64,000 bases of DNA from Acanthopleura granulata (Eukaryota; Mollusca; Polyplacophora; Chitonida; Chitonidae). Positions 22,614-35,534 of the stretch are shown here, in pieces. The notes beneath the pieces were generated by a model. That model saw only the letters and a list, made by a program, of their open reading frames with translations, searched no databases and was not told the DNA's origin. Position 1 is the first letter of the stretch. Each line of letters begins with the position of its first letter. The DNA is taken from the NCBI GenBank assembly GCA_016165875.1, contig JABBOT010000003.1, positions 36,644,672-36,708,671 of the forward strand. Direction: 5' to 3'. The translations under genes and the position numbers were made by a program.

Positions 22614-22629
22614 GGCCCTGAAAAGGGCC
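22614..22629 (-). terminator. Histone 3' stem-loop of H1 copy 1
   Basis: On the minus strand GGCCCTTTTCAGGGCC, a six-base-pair stem with TTTC loop, fits the metazoan SLBP-binding consensus. It lies 32 nt after the stop. CCGAAAG about 12 nt further is a plausible U7 pairing element. Confidence 0.93.
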
Positions 22630-22661
22630 GTTGAAGAGGAAATATCACCAGATGTGACTGC

Positions 22662-23240
22662 TTAAGCCGTTGTCTTCTTGGTTGCTGTTTTTTTAGCCTC
22701 TGTTTTTTTGGTCGCTGACTTTTTTGCCACTGGTTTCTTAGGAGACTTTGTTGGTTTCTTAGACGCCGGTTTCTTGACAATCTTCTTTGGAGATTTCAAC
22801 TTCTTGATACCTTTCTTAGCCGGAGATTTGGTTTTCTTGACGCCTGGCTTCTTTGGTGATTTTGTTTTCTTAGTGGCTAGCTTTTTGGTAGTTGGCCTGT
22901 TGACGGCGGGTTTATTTGCCTTGGCTGGAGCTTTCTTGGCGGCTTCTCCCAGCTTAAAAGATCCCGTGGCCCCGGTACCCTTAGTCTGTTTCAACATACC
23001 GGACTGGACGCCACTTTTCAGGGCAAGCTTCAGGTGTGTGTTGACGGTCTTCTCGTCTCCCACCTTGTAGTTGGTGACGATGTACTTCAAGATCTTGCTC
23101 CTGGACGATCCTCCTCTCTCTTTCAGATCCTTGAGGGCGGCTGCCACCATTTCGCCATATTTGGGGTGATCGGCTGGCTTCCTGGGCTTGGTGGCCTTCT
23201 TTACCTTCTGGGCGACGGGGGCTGGCGCTGTTTCAGTCAT
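22662..23240 (-). CDS. H1: Histone H1, copy 1 (divergent)
   Basis: Linker histone of 192 residues, the protein that binds nucleosome dyad and linker DNA. A short N-terminal arm (MTETAPAPVAQ) leads into a winged-helix globular domain at about residues 25-98 (HPKYGEMVAAALKDL ... TVNTHLKLALKSGV ... GTGATGSFKLG). A lysine/proline/alanine tail follows with repeated SPKK cyclin-dependent-kinase-type sites. The start is the ATG at 23,240: the open frame runs 70 codons further upstream but that part covers the TATA box and other promoter motifs. It differs from the other four copies at KYGEM (others KYSEM), IVTNYK (others IVANYK or IIANYK) and in the tail (GVKK, GIKKLK). It is the outlying member at the left end of the array, intronless, with its own promoter and stem-loop. 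Confidence 0.95.
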   Translation of the reverse strand: MTETAPAPVAQKVKKATKPRKPADHPKYGEMVAAALKDLKERGGSSRSKILKYIVTNYKVGDEKTVNTHLKLALKSGVQSGMLKQTKGTGATGSFKLGEAAKKAPAKANKPAVNRPTTKKLATKKTKSPKKPGVKKTKSPAKKGIKKLKSPKKIVKKPASKKPTKSPKKPVAKKSATKKTEAKKTATKKTTA

Positions 23241-23315
23241 GATTAATCGGCGATGAGGTACACTGTTTTCACACAATAGGAAAGATTTCTGCCAGCGCCC
23301 ACTGAGCGGCTGGTC

Positions 23316-23397
23316 TATATAAGCCGAGCGCGGACCTCGTAGAGAGCAACGGCGGGAAGTAATGCTTATCGGTGAAATGCAACGGAAATTTGTGTTT
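23316..23397 (-). promoter_or_regulatory. H1 copy 1 promoter: TATA, GC palindrome, H1 box
   Basis: Reading upstream from the gene: TATA box TTATATA (23,316-23,322), an imperfect palindrome CGCGGACCTCG (23,329-23,339; one change from the CGCGGACCGCG of the other copies), and the H1 box AAACACA on the minus strand (23,391-23,397). The palindrome-to-H1-box start distance is 62 bp. Confidence 0.82.
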
Positions 23398-26300
23398 GTT
23401 GTTGATGACAAAATCTTAATTTTTGCCTTAATTACTGCGTTAAACGACAAAATGGAATTATGCCTTGTTTCCTTGCATGTACTCTCAGCTTTTGAAGCAC
23501 GTGGAATGGAACTTTTTGAAAGTTGTAAGGTTGAAAATCTGTATTATAGAGAGGTGGTGGTTATACAAAGTGAAGAAACACCTGTATTGGCCTTCACTTT
23601 CCTGGATTATTTGCCCATATTGAGGCTTTGAATAACTTTAGCACAAAAGACCGAAACGGTGCCTATTATTTTAGTAAATTTGCGGAAGAGATTGTCCAAG
23701 TTTTTGACTGATAGTTTATCAAACATGAACTGTAAACTGTAATATGAAAGACATTACTTTATTTGCAGCTTGTGTATTATTTGTCTGAAAGTTTGATCAA
23801 GATCCCAGCCGGTGTATAATACCATAATTACTATGATTTTGCATTTCAATTTACATTTGAAAATAAATATATAATATCAATCAAAACCAGTTTGATATAT
23901 TATGACACAGAAGGAATTATGGTTAAATAGCAATATTCCTAGTTTGTTGGTGTTTTAGTTCGGAGAAAAAGATCGGCGGAAGTGGGGTGGAGTCACTGTG
24001 ATTTGACGACATATCGTTCTTGAATAATCTACGACTGTATGCCTAGTGGGTGATTCGACTGTTCTGACTTTTGTGAACTGTCTTAGTTTTGTTCTAATAC
24101 AAGACAAGATTTCTCTTGCATGTATATCCTCCGTAAGGAGTATATTCAATGAAGAGTGGAATATTATCTCCGAGCTATTTAGTTCTTACAATTCTTCTAA
24201 ACATGGATAAATTTAAATTTTGTTATTAATTTAAGGGTGAAACATTTGTCTTAATAAATGATATTGTTTGAATGTTTAACACCTTATTAGACTGCAATCA
24301 TACTGTCTTGAAGTCACTAATATTGAGACAATGGCAACCCTACTAGACGGTTTCAAAGTTGGTTTAACGGTCAAAGCACAACTGCTTTAAACTGAATGGA
24401 ATATAATCACTGCACGAAAGGGAGTGACTGAATGCTGTGTTGTTCCATTGTTAGACCGAGTAACGGTGCATCCTGCTTTTTAGATTTTAATTGCGGGAAA
24501 GCACTAGTGAGGAAAAAGTTTGTGGAAAAAGGTAAAATTTTCAATTAAGAACTAATGAGCACTGCTACAAAATGTTGTATGTTTGTACTGTATTGTTGCA
24601 TGTATTATTGCAACTACTTTTAAATCTTTACATAGCACAAAAAAATCTTTGTAGCCATCAATTGAAACAAGAAATCAGTGCAAACCATGGGAGCAGGAGG
24701 GAAATATTCAAAGATCTCACCAGACTGTATTTTTGAAGTGATATGGCCTTTACAATAAACTCATCTTAGACGCCAGAATAGTGAAATCATGAACATTTTG
24801 TGTATGTAATATGAACAGGGTGGATCATATACACGAAATTTATGTTAAAATAGTGACATTTTTCAAACCAAAGTAATGGCGTTATACTTACAATGTGCAT
24901 GACATACAGTCGTGTGGCAAGTTGGTTGTCAGTGCAGATCATTATTCAGAGACAAATTGGAACTGCACATTTCTAACATTAGAACCTAACGGTAAAGGCA
25001 GGAGACCCTCATGTGCAGGAGTTATCACATAGATATGTGGACATAGCCAAGCCATAGTGTCAAACCATGCCGGATTTGTTGTGTTTTCATTTCCAGAAAG
25101 CCTTGAGGTGAGTTATATTGTTAAGTTGTGTTAAGAGTCACGATGATGAATGGATTAGTCGTTAATTTTTACCCAGCCTTGGATAAAAAAAAGAAACATT
25201 TTTTATACACTGTAAATATCGATGTTAAAGCGTAAACACTTTTATGCATCAGATATTAAACACTTGGAGATTATAGCATTATAGTATTAGGTCTATATAC
25301 ATGTTTTATACACTTTTGTTTATCACTTAAATATATGTGTATATTTATTAAATACGCTTGTTAGAAGTTAAATCACCCATTAAACGCGTTGGGCTTTAGT
25401 CATTTTACAATGTATGAGTTTATGTTAGGGATTCCGGGTGACAAGTGTTATCTGAGGAATTAAGACTGGTATACGGGCAAACAATAAACTACCCCACTGA
25501 TATGGCGGTCGTGTGTTCTATTATTCTGGTTCAGCATCGGCGTGTAATATTTAGGAGTCATTTTCTTTGAAAGCTTTATAGTTGACCTTAACTCGTACAT
25601 AAGCACCATGGGCTGTATTGTAGATTTCTCACTTCATTTTTTTTCAGGTCTAATTCATAATTAATTAATAACAAGTTCAAATTAAAAAAACTGCAAGCAC
25701 AGGAATAAATACTATACATAGTGTTAAACAAAATGCATAAAAAAAATTTCGGTTTACTTAATTCTGTTTTCGGAAAAATATTGAAAACATTAAAAAATAA
25801 ATTGAAGGCCTTGACACTGATTGTAGGGTACTCTTCCTTCAAATATCGTCATAACTGAACCATGTCATTGCTTAAGAAGGGTCACTCCCGTGCCCGTTAA
25901 TGAAGAGCCACACGTGTCAAAAGATAATCCAAATGGCGGCTCCTGGGCCCGTCAGAAATGGGTCATTCTCGCACGTAATGAAACTTGAAATAATGTATCT
26001 TGTCGACGATTTCTTAGCTGTTCACTTGCAGTGTAGACAGTGAGACTGGCATTTGGTACTCAACTTCTCCCAGCTCTAAGTCGCCGGAGAACTGGTCTCG
26101 GTGAATCCAGAATCATCTTCGTACTTTTCTCTTGAAAATGAACAAAAAAAGAGTCGTGCAAAGCGTAAAGATAAATGTAAAACGGGCACTTGACATGATA
26201 GTAGTAGTCAAACTTAGTGTTTGAAAATAATAATACAATGCATGAAAGAGAGTAACAGTGGACCAGTATATATTCTCGATTTTCAAACTTTCTGCCCATT

Positions 26301-27266
26301 TGCCGAGTCGGCTGTTTCCTGTTTTGAGTATCTGGGCCCAACCTAAACACCTGAGTGTAGGTCTATCGGCGGTAACCCACACTGACACAATGGCCGCATA
26401 CTCCCACCACTCGCTTGAAATAATCGTTTGTTTTTTTAACGTAAACATCATCTTTATTGTATGCTTTAATATTTTCGATTCAGCCATAGCCATTTTCCTT
26501 TATTTTAGGTAGGCAGCGAGAAACCCCACGTGGTTGCCGGGAGAGTTTTCTCGCTCATAAACCTCTTTGCTGTGGCAATGACACCACCATGCATGCTTCT
26601 CCATGCACAAGTCATGAAAGTACACGGTGATCAAAAGATGACACGACGTAGCCTTTCACCACAATACATGTATCATCCTTTTTCATCCTTATTGTTTGGC
26701 CTCTCTCCTCAATCTATGAGGTCTCAAGGGTTACTTTCATCTCAAGGTCTTGGAGGGATGCCCCTTCATTCAGCATATTTTGACTTCCTGTGATTGGGTC
26801 CACGGTCCATTAGACATACTAAACTGAAATTTGATTCCCATGGTAATATGTCTCATTTTGTGAGTGCAAAACGACCTCGCGATGGTACACGATCCACGGC
26901 ACGATTCATGTGTCCACTTAACTGATCTAAGGTCATGTGTTCACAATTTTGTACCTCAATTGTGTTATGCTGATCACAATGGACTAGTGAAAAACATCTG
27001 TCTCGTACTGACAAAAGTAACAGAAGAATGTCGGCACCGACGACTACCTTACCAATAATGGCCATTGAATTGACAGACTCTGGAATTAGTTTAGTGGCCT
27101 GGATACATAATGCCATCTTGTCATATTGACAGCCGTGAAATCCGTCACCAGTCTTTTGTAAAAATTTGGCACGAAACCCACTTTCTAATATTGGGCCCAG
27201 CCATTTGATGGAAAGCAAGCGGAAATCCCACTGTTTGATCCGTATTCTTGCATGCCATAAAGCTGA
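23398..27266. other. Long spacer upstream of H1 copy 1, no gene supported
   Basis: AT-rich DNA. The longest frames are on the minus strand (139 codons at 26,853-27,272; 126 codons at 26,113-26,493). They have no domain, no paralogue in the window and no initiation or splice context that I can defend. No histone fragment is present. Confidence 0.45.
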
Positions 27267-29766
27267 GGACAAACTGACAGAAACGACCTAAATCTGCATT
27301 GAATTCGAAGAGGTACTTACAGTTATGAAATACATACCATTAAGCGACAATAAAGGACTTATCATAACACAATCAGGTTTAATCTTACACGTGACATCCA
27401 CGGTGAGGTTGTGTGACCACTTTCCCACGCCCCGGTCTATGAGCCTCGGGGAGTTGACGTCACCAGCTGTATCGACAACCCTCACCGATTCCGCTGTGGG
27501 TAGGTAGAATCATGGGCCCTCGCTTAAGCTCACGTCTGATAGCTCTCCAGTGCTATAGGACAAAATTGTTGTAAAGGAGAGGACGGCAGCAAATTGGATC
27601 ATTGTGGTACATGTAATGTCAGTGTCTGTTTTCTGTGACCAGACTGTATTTTGGTGTGAAATTCGGCCCGGAGCGTACGCTGTCAGGTCCGCCAATGCTG
27701 TGATAATACTATGAAAAAAAAAAATATATAATAAAAATGATAACTTATTTGATTGATTTATTTACTTGACCGTGTTTTACGTCATTACCTTGAATATTCA
27801 GTAAGACTTAGCGGCCCCATTATGCATAGTCGTGAATTGCAGATTTAAAGGTAAAACGACACAGTTGCTGAACCTTTAACAGAAAGCCAAATAAAAAATT
27901 ATGGCGATTATGCTAATATGGTCCATTATTCGGTCGTGTCTTTGAAAAATTAAAAGAAGTACTAAAACAAGGTACGCTAAGTAGGTAGGCACGCCATACT
28001 TTCTTACAGGTACTGCTTAATGTATAAGCACAAAGATGGTGACTGTAGAGAATTTCCATAAAGGACAACAAGATTGAACGATACCCATACTGGTCTCATG
28101 AAAAATAAAATGAAGACCCTTGGCTACGATGGACTACCCTGGGCCCTGTGTCTGCAAAACTAGGTCTTAGCGTGGGCGAGGTGGAAGAGACAAAGATGTT
28201 TTTGTACCTACATGTAACAGTAACTAATTTGGATGAGTACAAACATGGTCGACAACATCAACGATGTCGAAATAACTGAGATAAAGTAATCAAATTTATA
28301 AATCATCAAGTGTACATACATAACTTCACTGTAGGCATGTTTTCTGTTGATAACTTGCTTTAAATGATAACTGTGCCAAGTATAAAAGGGGGGTGGAGGG
28401 ATACATGTGAATGTCTTGTGACACTCGGGCATGAGTAGCTGTAATTCTAAACTGGCATCCGGTAATGACACCATAGGGATAACGCTACAACAACAACATG
28501 TTCAGAAGTTAAACTCCTCTGAGCTAGTAGTGTCAGTGTATCGGTTCTTGTGTATGAAGCATGCGTACCCAAAAGTGGATCCGAAATAAAAGACTGGGGA
28601 CATGACAAGCAAAAAACATCTTGTAGACGTGATTAACTATCGTGGGACGGGATTCACTGTCTTCTGTTGATTAACGAATGATGCTGCATTAAGTCTCTGG
28701 GCTTCGTGCCACACCTTGCCAGACTGTTACAGACCGCTACTTATCTTTAGACTTCGTCTACTTTGCTTTGCTAGTTCTCAACTATTTTCCACACTGATCA
28801 AGTAAGCATTGTAGACAATCTCCTCTAATCCATATTAGGGTTATCACCTTCAATAACTTAGTATTGGCAACCCCTATCCTGGCAGTGGGTGTAAGTCGAT
28901 ACGCTTAAGTTTAATTCTGCTCGATCCTTTGTCATTATACTATGATATAAAGATGGGCGACGTTTTTGTGTACCGGTACTTTTGTTAGCTTTATTCCTTT
29001 AGTTAATTTAGTACTTTAGTTCCTTTATCCCTGCTTTAAGTCTCGATGTATATATATTAACAAAAAAGACAACACGAGACCAAATTTAAATATGCATCGG
29101 TAAAGTATCTCACATCAAACTTTAAAAAGAAGCACCTTTGCATTTTTGTGATGTTGTAGGAGAGATATCGCTGTTCCAGTAAAATCAAATGCTCACAATG
29201 CGAAAATCAAAGAGGCAACCATGTTATCAATTTGACCAATCAGGGCGAGTTATTAATATAACCCGAGAAGGCATCTGTTTCCACTGACGTCAGGTGAACC
29301 CAAGTTAGCCTTTTGGCCAAATGTCGGTAGGACAGGAGTAACACGACATCGTGTATCCTATGGCCTCATAAGAATTCCTCACTAAAAATCGATTTACAGG
29401 GTCATCGAGCGCGACAGAAACAATGGTTCTGACCGTTATGGTCTGTTTCAGTAACTCTTGCTATATTATTTGTTGTCTTTTCTTTTAAATGGTAAATTGC
29501 TTACAGTGTACGTTGAGTGTGTAGACTTGTGAGCGTACAGGAGGATCTGTCACACTGTTGGAAGCGTTACAGTACAGCTCAGCTCCGTTCTCCTCGGCTC
29601 TAGCTATAAACATCAGTGTCCGAGTGGTGGCCTGTACCGAGCTGGAGTTCTGGTTACAGTCAGCCGGCGGGTCTAGCTCCCGGACATTACCGGAAGTCCG
29701 TATGTACCCTCTTATACAGGCCTGGGGTTTACTGGCCGAGGTCACACAGGTGAAGGTGGCGGGGCC
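27267..29766 (-). pseudogene. Decayed partial copy of the Ig-domain gene
   Basis: This segment is colinear with about 715-4,242. The copy of exon 4 (27,389-27,690) keeps its GTAAGATT donor but has many small deletions that break the frame. The exon 3 domain is missing near 28.0-28.1 kb, leaving only the acceptor-side flank. The exon 2 copy (29,505-29,766) is open, keeps its GTAAGC donor, and stops abruptly at GGTGGCGGGG, losing its first ~20 codons and splice acceptor. Right of that point the sequence is unrelated and leads into the 3' flank of a broken H3. No exon 1 is present. The right part (28.4-29.77 kb) is far closer to the parent than the left part. A functional protein is unlikely. 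Confidence 0.8.
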
Positions 29767-29908
29767 AGCTTTGTCAAGGGGATCTTCATCTCCAGTGAGG
29801 ATTTATTCATGAATCCCTTTTCGACATGCTTCACTACTAACCAAACTTGTTTATCGTCATATTACGAATTTGATGCTGAGAAACAATTGCCCTTCCGAGG
29901 TTTTGTTT

Positions 29909-29924
29909 GGCCCTGAAAAGGACC
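29909..29924 (-). terminator. Histone 3' stem-loop of broken H3
   Basis: Minus strand GGTCCTTTTCAGGGCC. One C-to-T change relative to the others turns a C-G pair into a U-G wobble, so the hairpin could still form. Confidence 0.8.
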
Positions 29925-29952
29925 TTCGGAAGAAAATGAACTGCCATGTGAT

Positions 29953-30374
<422 letters not shown>

Positions 30375-32501
30375 ATGAAAATCACAAACATTGATGGATC
30401 ACTTTCGGAGGGAGAGAAATAGCAGCACAAGAAGTATTAAGAAGCCATAGAAGTTTTTTTTCTCAGTTGAAACACATTGATATAAAAATACATCCAAATG
30501 CCATCATGAACTCATTTTGGACCTAGCATTCAAAACCATTAAATTTGATAAAGTGGTCATCTTCATTTTGTAAAGCCTTTATATGTATATTTGGCAACAT
30601 GTTGTATCCATTGTTTATCTACAGAGCTCAGGATATACACAAATGGCTTGATTGGTGTTGTCACATAGGAATCCTTTGCATATAATTTCTGAATAACCTT
30701 CAGCAGTTCATACCTTTCTTTTCTGAAAAACTTACAATGTAATAGGACTGGCTTGATGTGGTGTTTTGTGTCAAAACGCATACTGTCCGGTGCGTATGAA
30801 TACAGTTTGTTTAGTAGGATATTTTTCCTCATACAACGGCGATTCGGGCCCATGCTAAATCGGGCTTTGCTCTCTTGCACACGCTGAGTGATTTGTTACC
30901 ATTTTGCACACAAGGCGTCATCCTCAAGGCAGGAAATGAACAATAGAATAGACAGCCAAACGGCCCAAGATGTTTTTTGTATGGACAGTCCTCATTACAA
31001 GCCTGGCAGCTTGTTCATGATAGCTGTGGCCTTTGCCTTTGCACAGGTGACAAAACATTCTAACTGTGAGAGGAGTGAGTAGGGTTTAGCGAACTGATGA
31101 GTTGGCAATGGTATACTTGTACAGGTTATTCTTACTGACTACAGTGTACACTGTTCTCTTGAAACATATTGTCTGAAGCAGTTAAACATAGTTCAACACT
31201 TATATCCTTTGGATTCATATTTTCGATACCTTTTGGCTTAATATATGCATATTTTGCCTTGTTTTGTCTTGTTAATCACGTTACCAAATTTACACACTCA
31301 GAATATAAAAAGTATGTTTCTGTAGGTAAATTGCCCAAGGGTAGTGAATAATTCTTATAAATACAAAAATAAATACACAATGAAACACAAAAACACGCAC
31401 AAATTATTAATCTGATATAACTAAATTTTAAGTCTGTAAACATGTTAGCAGACACAAGTTGAAATTAAAACTGCTTCTGCTACCAAGCTGGCACTTCGTA
31501 TTTATATCATCACTGCGAGGAAAACGTCAGTTGACAAACCACAAGTGTTTACATAGAAACACCAGTTTAAATCCCGGAGTGTGTGTTAGGATTAGTATAG
31601 AACATAGCTGTGATCACAAGGTGGGGAAGTGGGGTAATGACACTCTTGCAAGCTGGAAGATTGTCTAGAGATTCTGTCATCTGGTGGTCCTTCGCTTGTA
31701 ATCCCCGGTCGACACCGTGTCAGGCTTACGGCCTACACAATCACCAGGTGGGCACTTCTATTCAAATATCCACATTACCGATCTGCACTAGTATTATTCA
31801 CAATTGTAACGATATAGTCACATCTATCTATGTTTCAGGTGGTTATTAGCATGGTCGATGACTTGCATGGCTTCTCCTGTATCTGGTACATATTTGGACA
31901 GACCTACAAAGAACATATATTTGTAACCATTTTGACTTCATCAAGTTTTACTCTGATTTGTTGTGTTACATATATATCTATTAATCTACAAAGTATTCGA
32001 TGAGCTGTGGCAACACTGAAGTGGCAACAAACATGCATTAGAAATGCACATCTCGTTGTCTGTGGAAAATGTGTTTGCATGGTCCAATTAGTTTACAATC
32101 ATCCTAAATGACAATAGCTCAGGGCTTTCCAGGCATATAAGTATAAGCATGTCAGTGCTTCAACGGACCTTTTTATCGGCATATCTTGAAACATATGAAA
32201 TCCGCTTATCTTGTGATATCTTTTGAAGGAAAACAAAATTTACGGCTATCAGTTATTGATTTGGCTAAACGTCTGTGACGAATGGATAAATGAATGATTT
32301 TGACAACGCCAGATCGAAAGTACTTCAGCCATACCGTGACGACCTTTATAAAGAACTGCACTATATGGAGATTATGGAGACTAAAATTAGGAAACCCTCT
32401 AGTGATTTGTTACCATAGCAACTTAACTAAGGCATCACATTCCTTATGATGTCAATACAAATTTGGTGCTTAGACAGGAAGTTTCTTTCGAAGTTTTGGT
32501 T
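30375..32501. other. Spacer with a possible retroelement remnant
   Basis: A 105-codon minus-strand frame (30,563-30,880) contains VLLHCKFFRKERYELLKVIQ, reminiscent of the C-terminal region of LINE-type proteins. I give this about one chance in four. The rest is AT-rich spacer without recognisable genes. Confidence 0.35.
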
Positions 32502-32517
32502 GGCCCTGAAAAGGGCC
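32502..32517 (-). terminator. Histone 3' stem-loop of H3 copy a
   Basis: GGCCCTTTTCAGGGCC on the minus strand, 21 nt after the stop codon, then CCAACCAAAAC and a TTCGAAAGAAAC downstream element. Confidence 0.95.
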
Positions 32518-32538
32518 GTTGGAAGGGAATCGAAAGGT

Positions 32539-32970
<432 letters not shown>

Positions 32971-33014
32971 CTACAAGAGGGGATCAAGTGTGATTCCACA
33001 TTGGAACACATCGC

Positions 33015-33180
33015 CTTTTGTACCCACTGCCTTGCAGAAGTGACCGCTATTCATTGGCTATGAAAGAGGCGCGCTTTTGTGTGATTGGTGCCTTTATACT
33101 GACACCGATTGGTTGGAAATAAAGACATACTATTGGTTGATTTTGGCGGGTTTTAGTAGGTGCCGCAGATTTAGAATCCT
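33015..33180 (-). promoter_or_regulatory. H3 copy a promoter
   Basis: Upstream of ATG on the minus strand: TATA-like GTACAAAAG (33,015-33,023), CCAAT boxes at 33,053, 33,084, 33,108 and 33,132, an E2F-like site whose plus-strand reading is TTTGGCGG (33,142-33,149), and AGGATTCT (33,173-33,180) that recurs at the other H3 copies. Confidence 0.72.
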
Positions 33181-34545
33181 CGATGTTCTGAAAATGCAGC
33201 TGTGAACCAGCCCACAGCCCATCGTGATGAAATTGTCAGGTTGTTATGAATTGCGCTGTTGTTTAAGGCCATACTCAACAAATATTTACTAGTATGATTT
33301 GTGGATAATGGTGTTAAAGGTGAACTGTCCCGGTTCTAGTTTTCTTTTTATCTAACTGAATAATGTATCTGTGATATAACAAAAATAATTGAAAAAAGGG
33401 AATGCATCTGCTGACTATTTTTACTTGTACAAAATAGAAATATATTTATCTTTTCAACTTTGTTTTAATTTCGAGAAGAAAAATAGCACATAGCTTGCCT
33501 GCCCTTGAATGGCGCTAGTGTGTCAAATATACGTGACATAATTGTGGTTTGGTGGTTTCCAATCACTAGTTTCAGTCGGATCAAAACACATCTCCTCAAA
33601 ATGGCTAGAGCATAATTTAGAGTACCTATTCGGTTAGGAATGGCCACGTTGCATGGAAATTATCCATTTTCGTCGCATGGAGGGGTCCGATGAGAAGGCA
33701 TGAAATCTAATCCAGTCGTAATTCAGTGAGTGATTAGCACAATTCAGAGCGGCACAAAACGGCATGTCGCCAGTATGACGAAATACACTACTGGAGCAAC
33801 AAGGATAGAGGAGATGTGAATCTTGTTTTGTGGGTCAGCGAGGAAATCAGCAGGGTTCCTTAAGTGGAATTTGCCTTGAATACATGTATCTTGTGCATTT
33901 GCTTATCTAGTTCTTAATGGGTAATCTTAACAGTTAGTAAGATGTCTGAGGTATACAATCTCGGGTTGTCACATTCCGTTCATCCAGGTTAAACCCTTTT
34001 GTTGATAATGCAGTGACATTTATTTCTATCAGCCCCAACTGAAATCTCATCGGTTGACCCGGCACGCCCAGTCGTCTAATTATTTGCGTACTTTACTTAT
34101 CATTCACAAAAAAATGTCTAGAACATTAAACAGTTATTTTGACTCCTTTTGTTTGAAATTAGTCTCTCCTAAAATTGTACACCCTTTCAATGAAGGCTTT
34201 ACTCTACACGGCAAATCCCCCGGCCACGTAGCTCCGAACTAAACCCTGATAAAGTTAGGACAGAAACCGTATTAAATAAAAATGGCGACTGTATGTGTTG
34301 ATCGTTCATAAATATTCGCCTTACGGGACAGATATCACGTACCGTTAATGTCACATGTCAAGTGGTCCAGCTGAAGAGACAAATGTTGTTGTCAACAGCC
34401 GGTTATGACGCATTCTTGGTTTTCTGTGCAATCAGTCAAAGTAAATACTGGCGACATGTTTTTGACAGAGATACTCAGAGACACATAATGGGTCTGGTCG
34501 TCGAGCCTCTCAGGATGTGTATGGGCGGTTTTGTTGGGGAGATGG
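33181..34545. other. Spacer between H3 copy a and H1 copy 2
   Basis: AT-rich, no gene. A faint SINE tail (GTTGTTTAAGGCCATACTCA) lies at about 33,250, in the same position relative to the H3 promoter as at copies b and c. Confidence 0.5.
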
Positions 34546-34775
34546 CACGAAGGTGGGGGGGGGAGCGTCTGTCGTGCAGATATGTGCTTACGATTGACCA
34601 AATAAAAATTGTTAGGATTCATTAATGCACGAAAACTATAATCGACGTACTTAAATTGGCACGTGGGGGGGGGGGGGCGTCTGTAGTGAGGATATGTGCT
34701 TAAGATTGACCAAATAAAAATTGTAAGGATTCATCAATGCATAAATCTATCACCGACGCACTTAAATTGAAAGAT
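34546..34775. repeat. 114-bp tandem duplication with long G runs
   Basis: Two units start at about 34,546 and 34,660. Each begins GCACG, then a G run (10 and 14 G), then GCGTCTGT, GATATGTGCTTA and GATTGACCAAATAAAAATTG. It lies directly 3' of the H1 copy 2 stem-loop. Confidence 0.9.
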
Positions 34776-34795
34776 CCCTTTCAGGAGGTTTGGTT

Positions 34796-34811
34796 GGCCC
34801 TGAAAAGGGCC
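34796..34811 (-). terminator. Histone 3' stem-loop of H1 copy 2
   Basis: GGCCCTTTTCAGGGCC on the minus strand, 29 nt after the stop. CTGAAAGGG follows as the downstream element. Confidence 0.95.
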
Positions 34812-34840
34812 GTTGGAGAAGTGTGAAAGCATTAGTCTGT

Positions 34841-35431
34841 TTAAGCCTTAGCCTTCTTGGCTGCCGCTTTCTTTGCTGCCGGTTTCTTGGTTGCTGGTTT
34901 CTTGGTTGCCGGTTTCTTTGGAGATTTAGTCGGTTTCTTAGAAGCAGGTTTTTTCGCCACCTTCTTCGGAGATTTCGTCTTCTTAGTGACTTTCTTGGCC
35001 GGAGACTTGGGCTTCTTCGCAGCCGGCTTCTTTGTGACTTTCTTGGGGGACTTCGTCTTTTTAGTGACTGTCTTTTTGGTAGCTGGTTTCTTGACGGCCG
35101 GTTTCTTTGGCTTGGCCGGAGCTTTCTTGGCGGCTTCTCCTAGCTTGAACGATCCCGAGGCACCGGTACCCTTAGTCTGTTTCAATATACCGGACTGGAC
35201 GCCACTTTTCAGGGCAAGCTTCAGGTGTGTGTTGACGGTCTTCTCGTCTCCCACCTTGTAGTTGGCGACGATGTACTTCAAAATCTTGATCTTTGATGAT
35301 CCTCCTCTCTCTTTCAGGTCCTTGAGAGCGGTTACCACCATTTCGCTGTATTTGGGGTGGTCAGCTGGCTTCTTGGGCTTGGTGGCCTTCTTTACCTTCT
35401 GCAAGACGGGGGCTGGCGCTGTGTCAGTCAT
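34841..35431 (-). CDS. H1: Histone H1, copy 2
   Basis: Linker histone of 196 residues. N-terminal arm MTDTAPAPVLQ, globular winged helix from about residue 25 to 98 (HPKYSEMVVTALKDL ... GVQSGILKQTKGTGASGSFKLG), then a tail built from KKPATKK/KSPKK/KSPAKK modules ending AKKAAAKKAKA. Distinguishing residues from the other copies are VLQ, VVTALK and SGILK. Intronless with promoter and stem-loop of its own, it is upstream of H3 copy a on the same strand but not in one transcript: about 1.8 kb of spacer, including the G-run duplication, lies between. Confidence 0.97.
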   Translation of the reverse strand: MTDTAPAPVLQKVKKATKPKKPADHPKYSEMVVTALKDLKERGGSSKIKILKYIVANYKVGDEKTVNTHLKLALKSGVQSGILKQTKGTGASGSFKLGEAAKKAPAKPKKPAVKKPATKKTVTKKTKSPKKVTKKPAAKKPKSPAKKVTKKTKSPKKVAKKPASKKPTKSPKKPATKKPATKKPAAKKAAAKKAKA

Positions 35432-35534
35432 GGTGGATAGTGCAGTGGAATGGTGCTGAAGAGTGGATCGTACGTTCCAAGTGCTGTCATACGAATGACG
35501 TGGAGCTGCCCGCTGTACATAGATGTGCCTGGAG

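Noticed and set aside
22662..23450. 262-residue H1 with a 70-residue N-terminal extension
   Set aside because: The extension runs through the TATA box and other promoter elements; the conserved start is MTETAP at 23,240. The same applies to the 286-residue frame of H1 copy 3.
26113..26493. 126-codon minus-strand frame with a hydrophobic end
   Set aside because: Composition follows AT-rich DNA, and no family is recognised.
26853..27272. 139-codon minus-strand frame
   Set aside because: No domain, codon or splice support; it overlaps the left edge of the Ig pseudogene and may be a repeat remnant.
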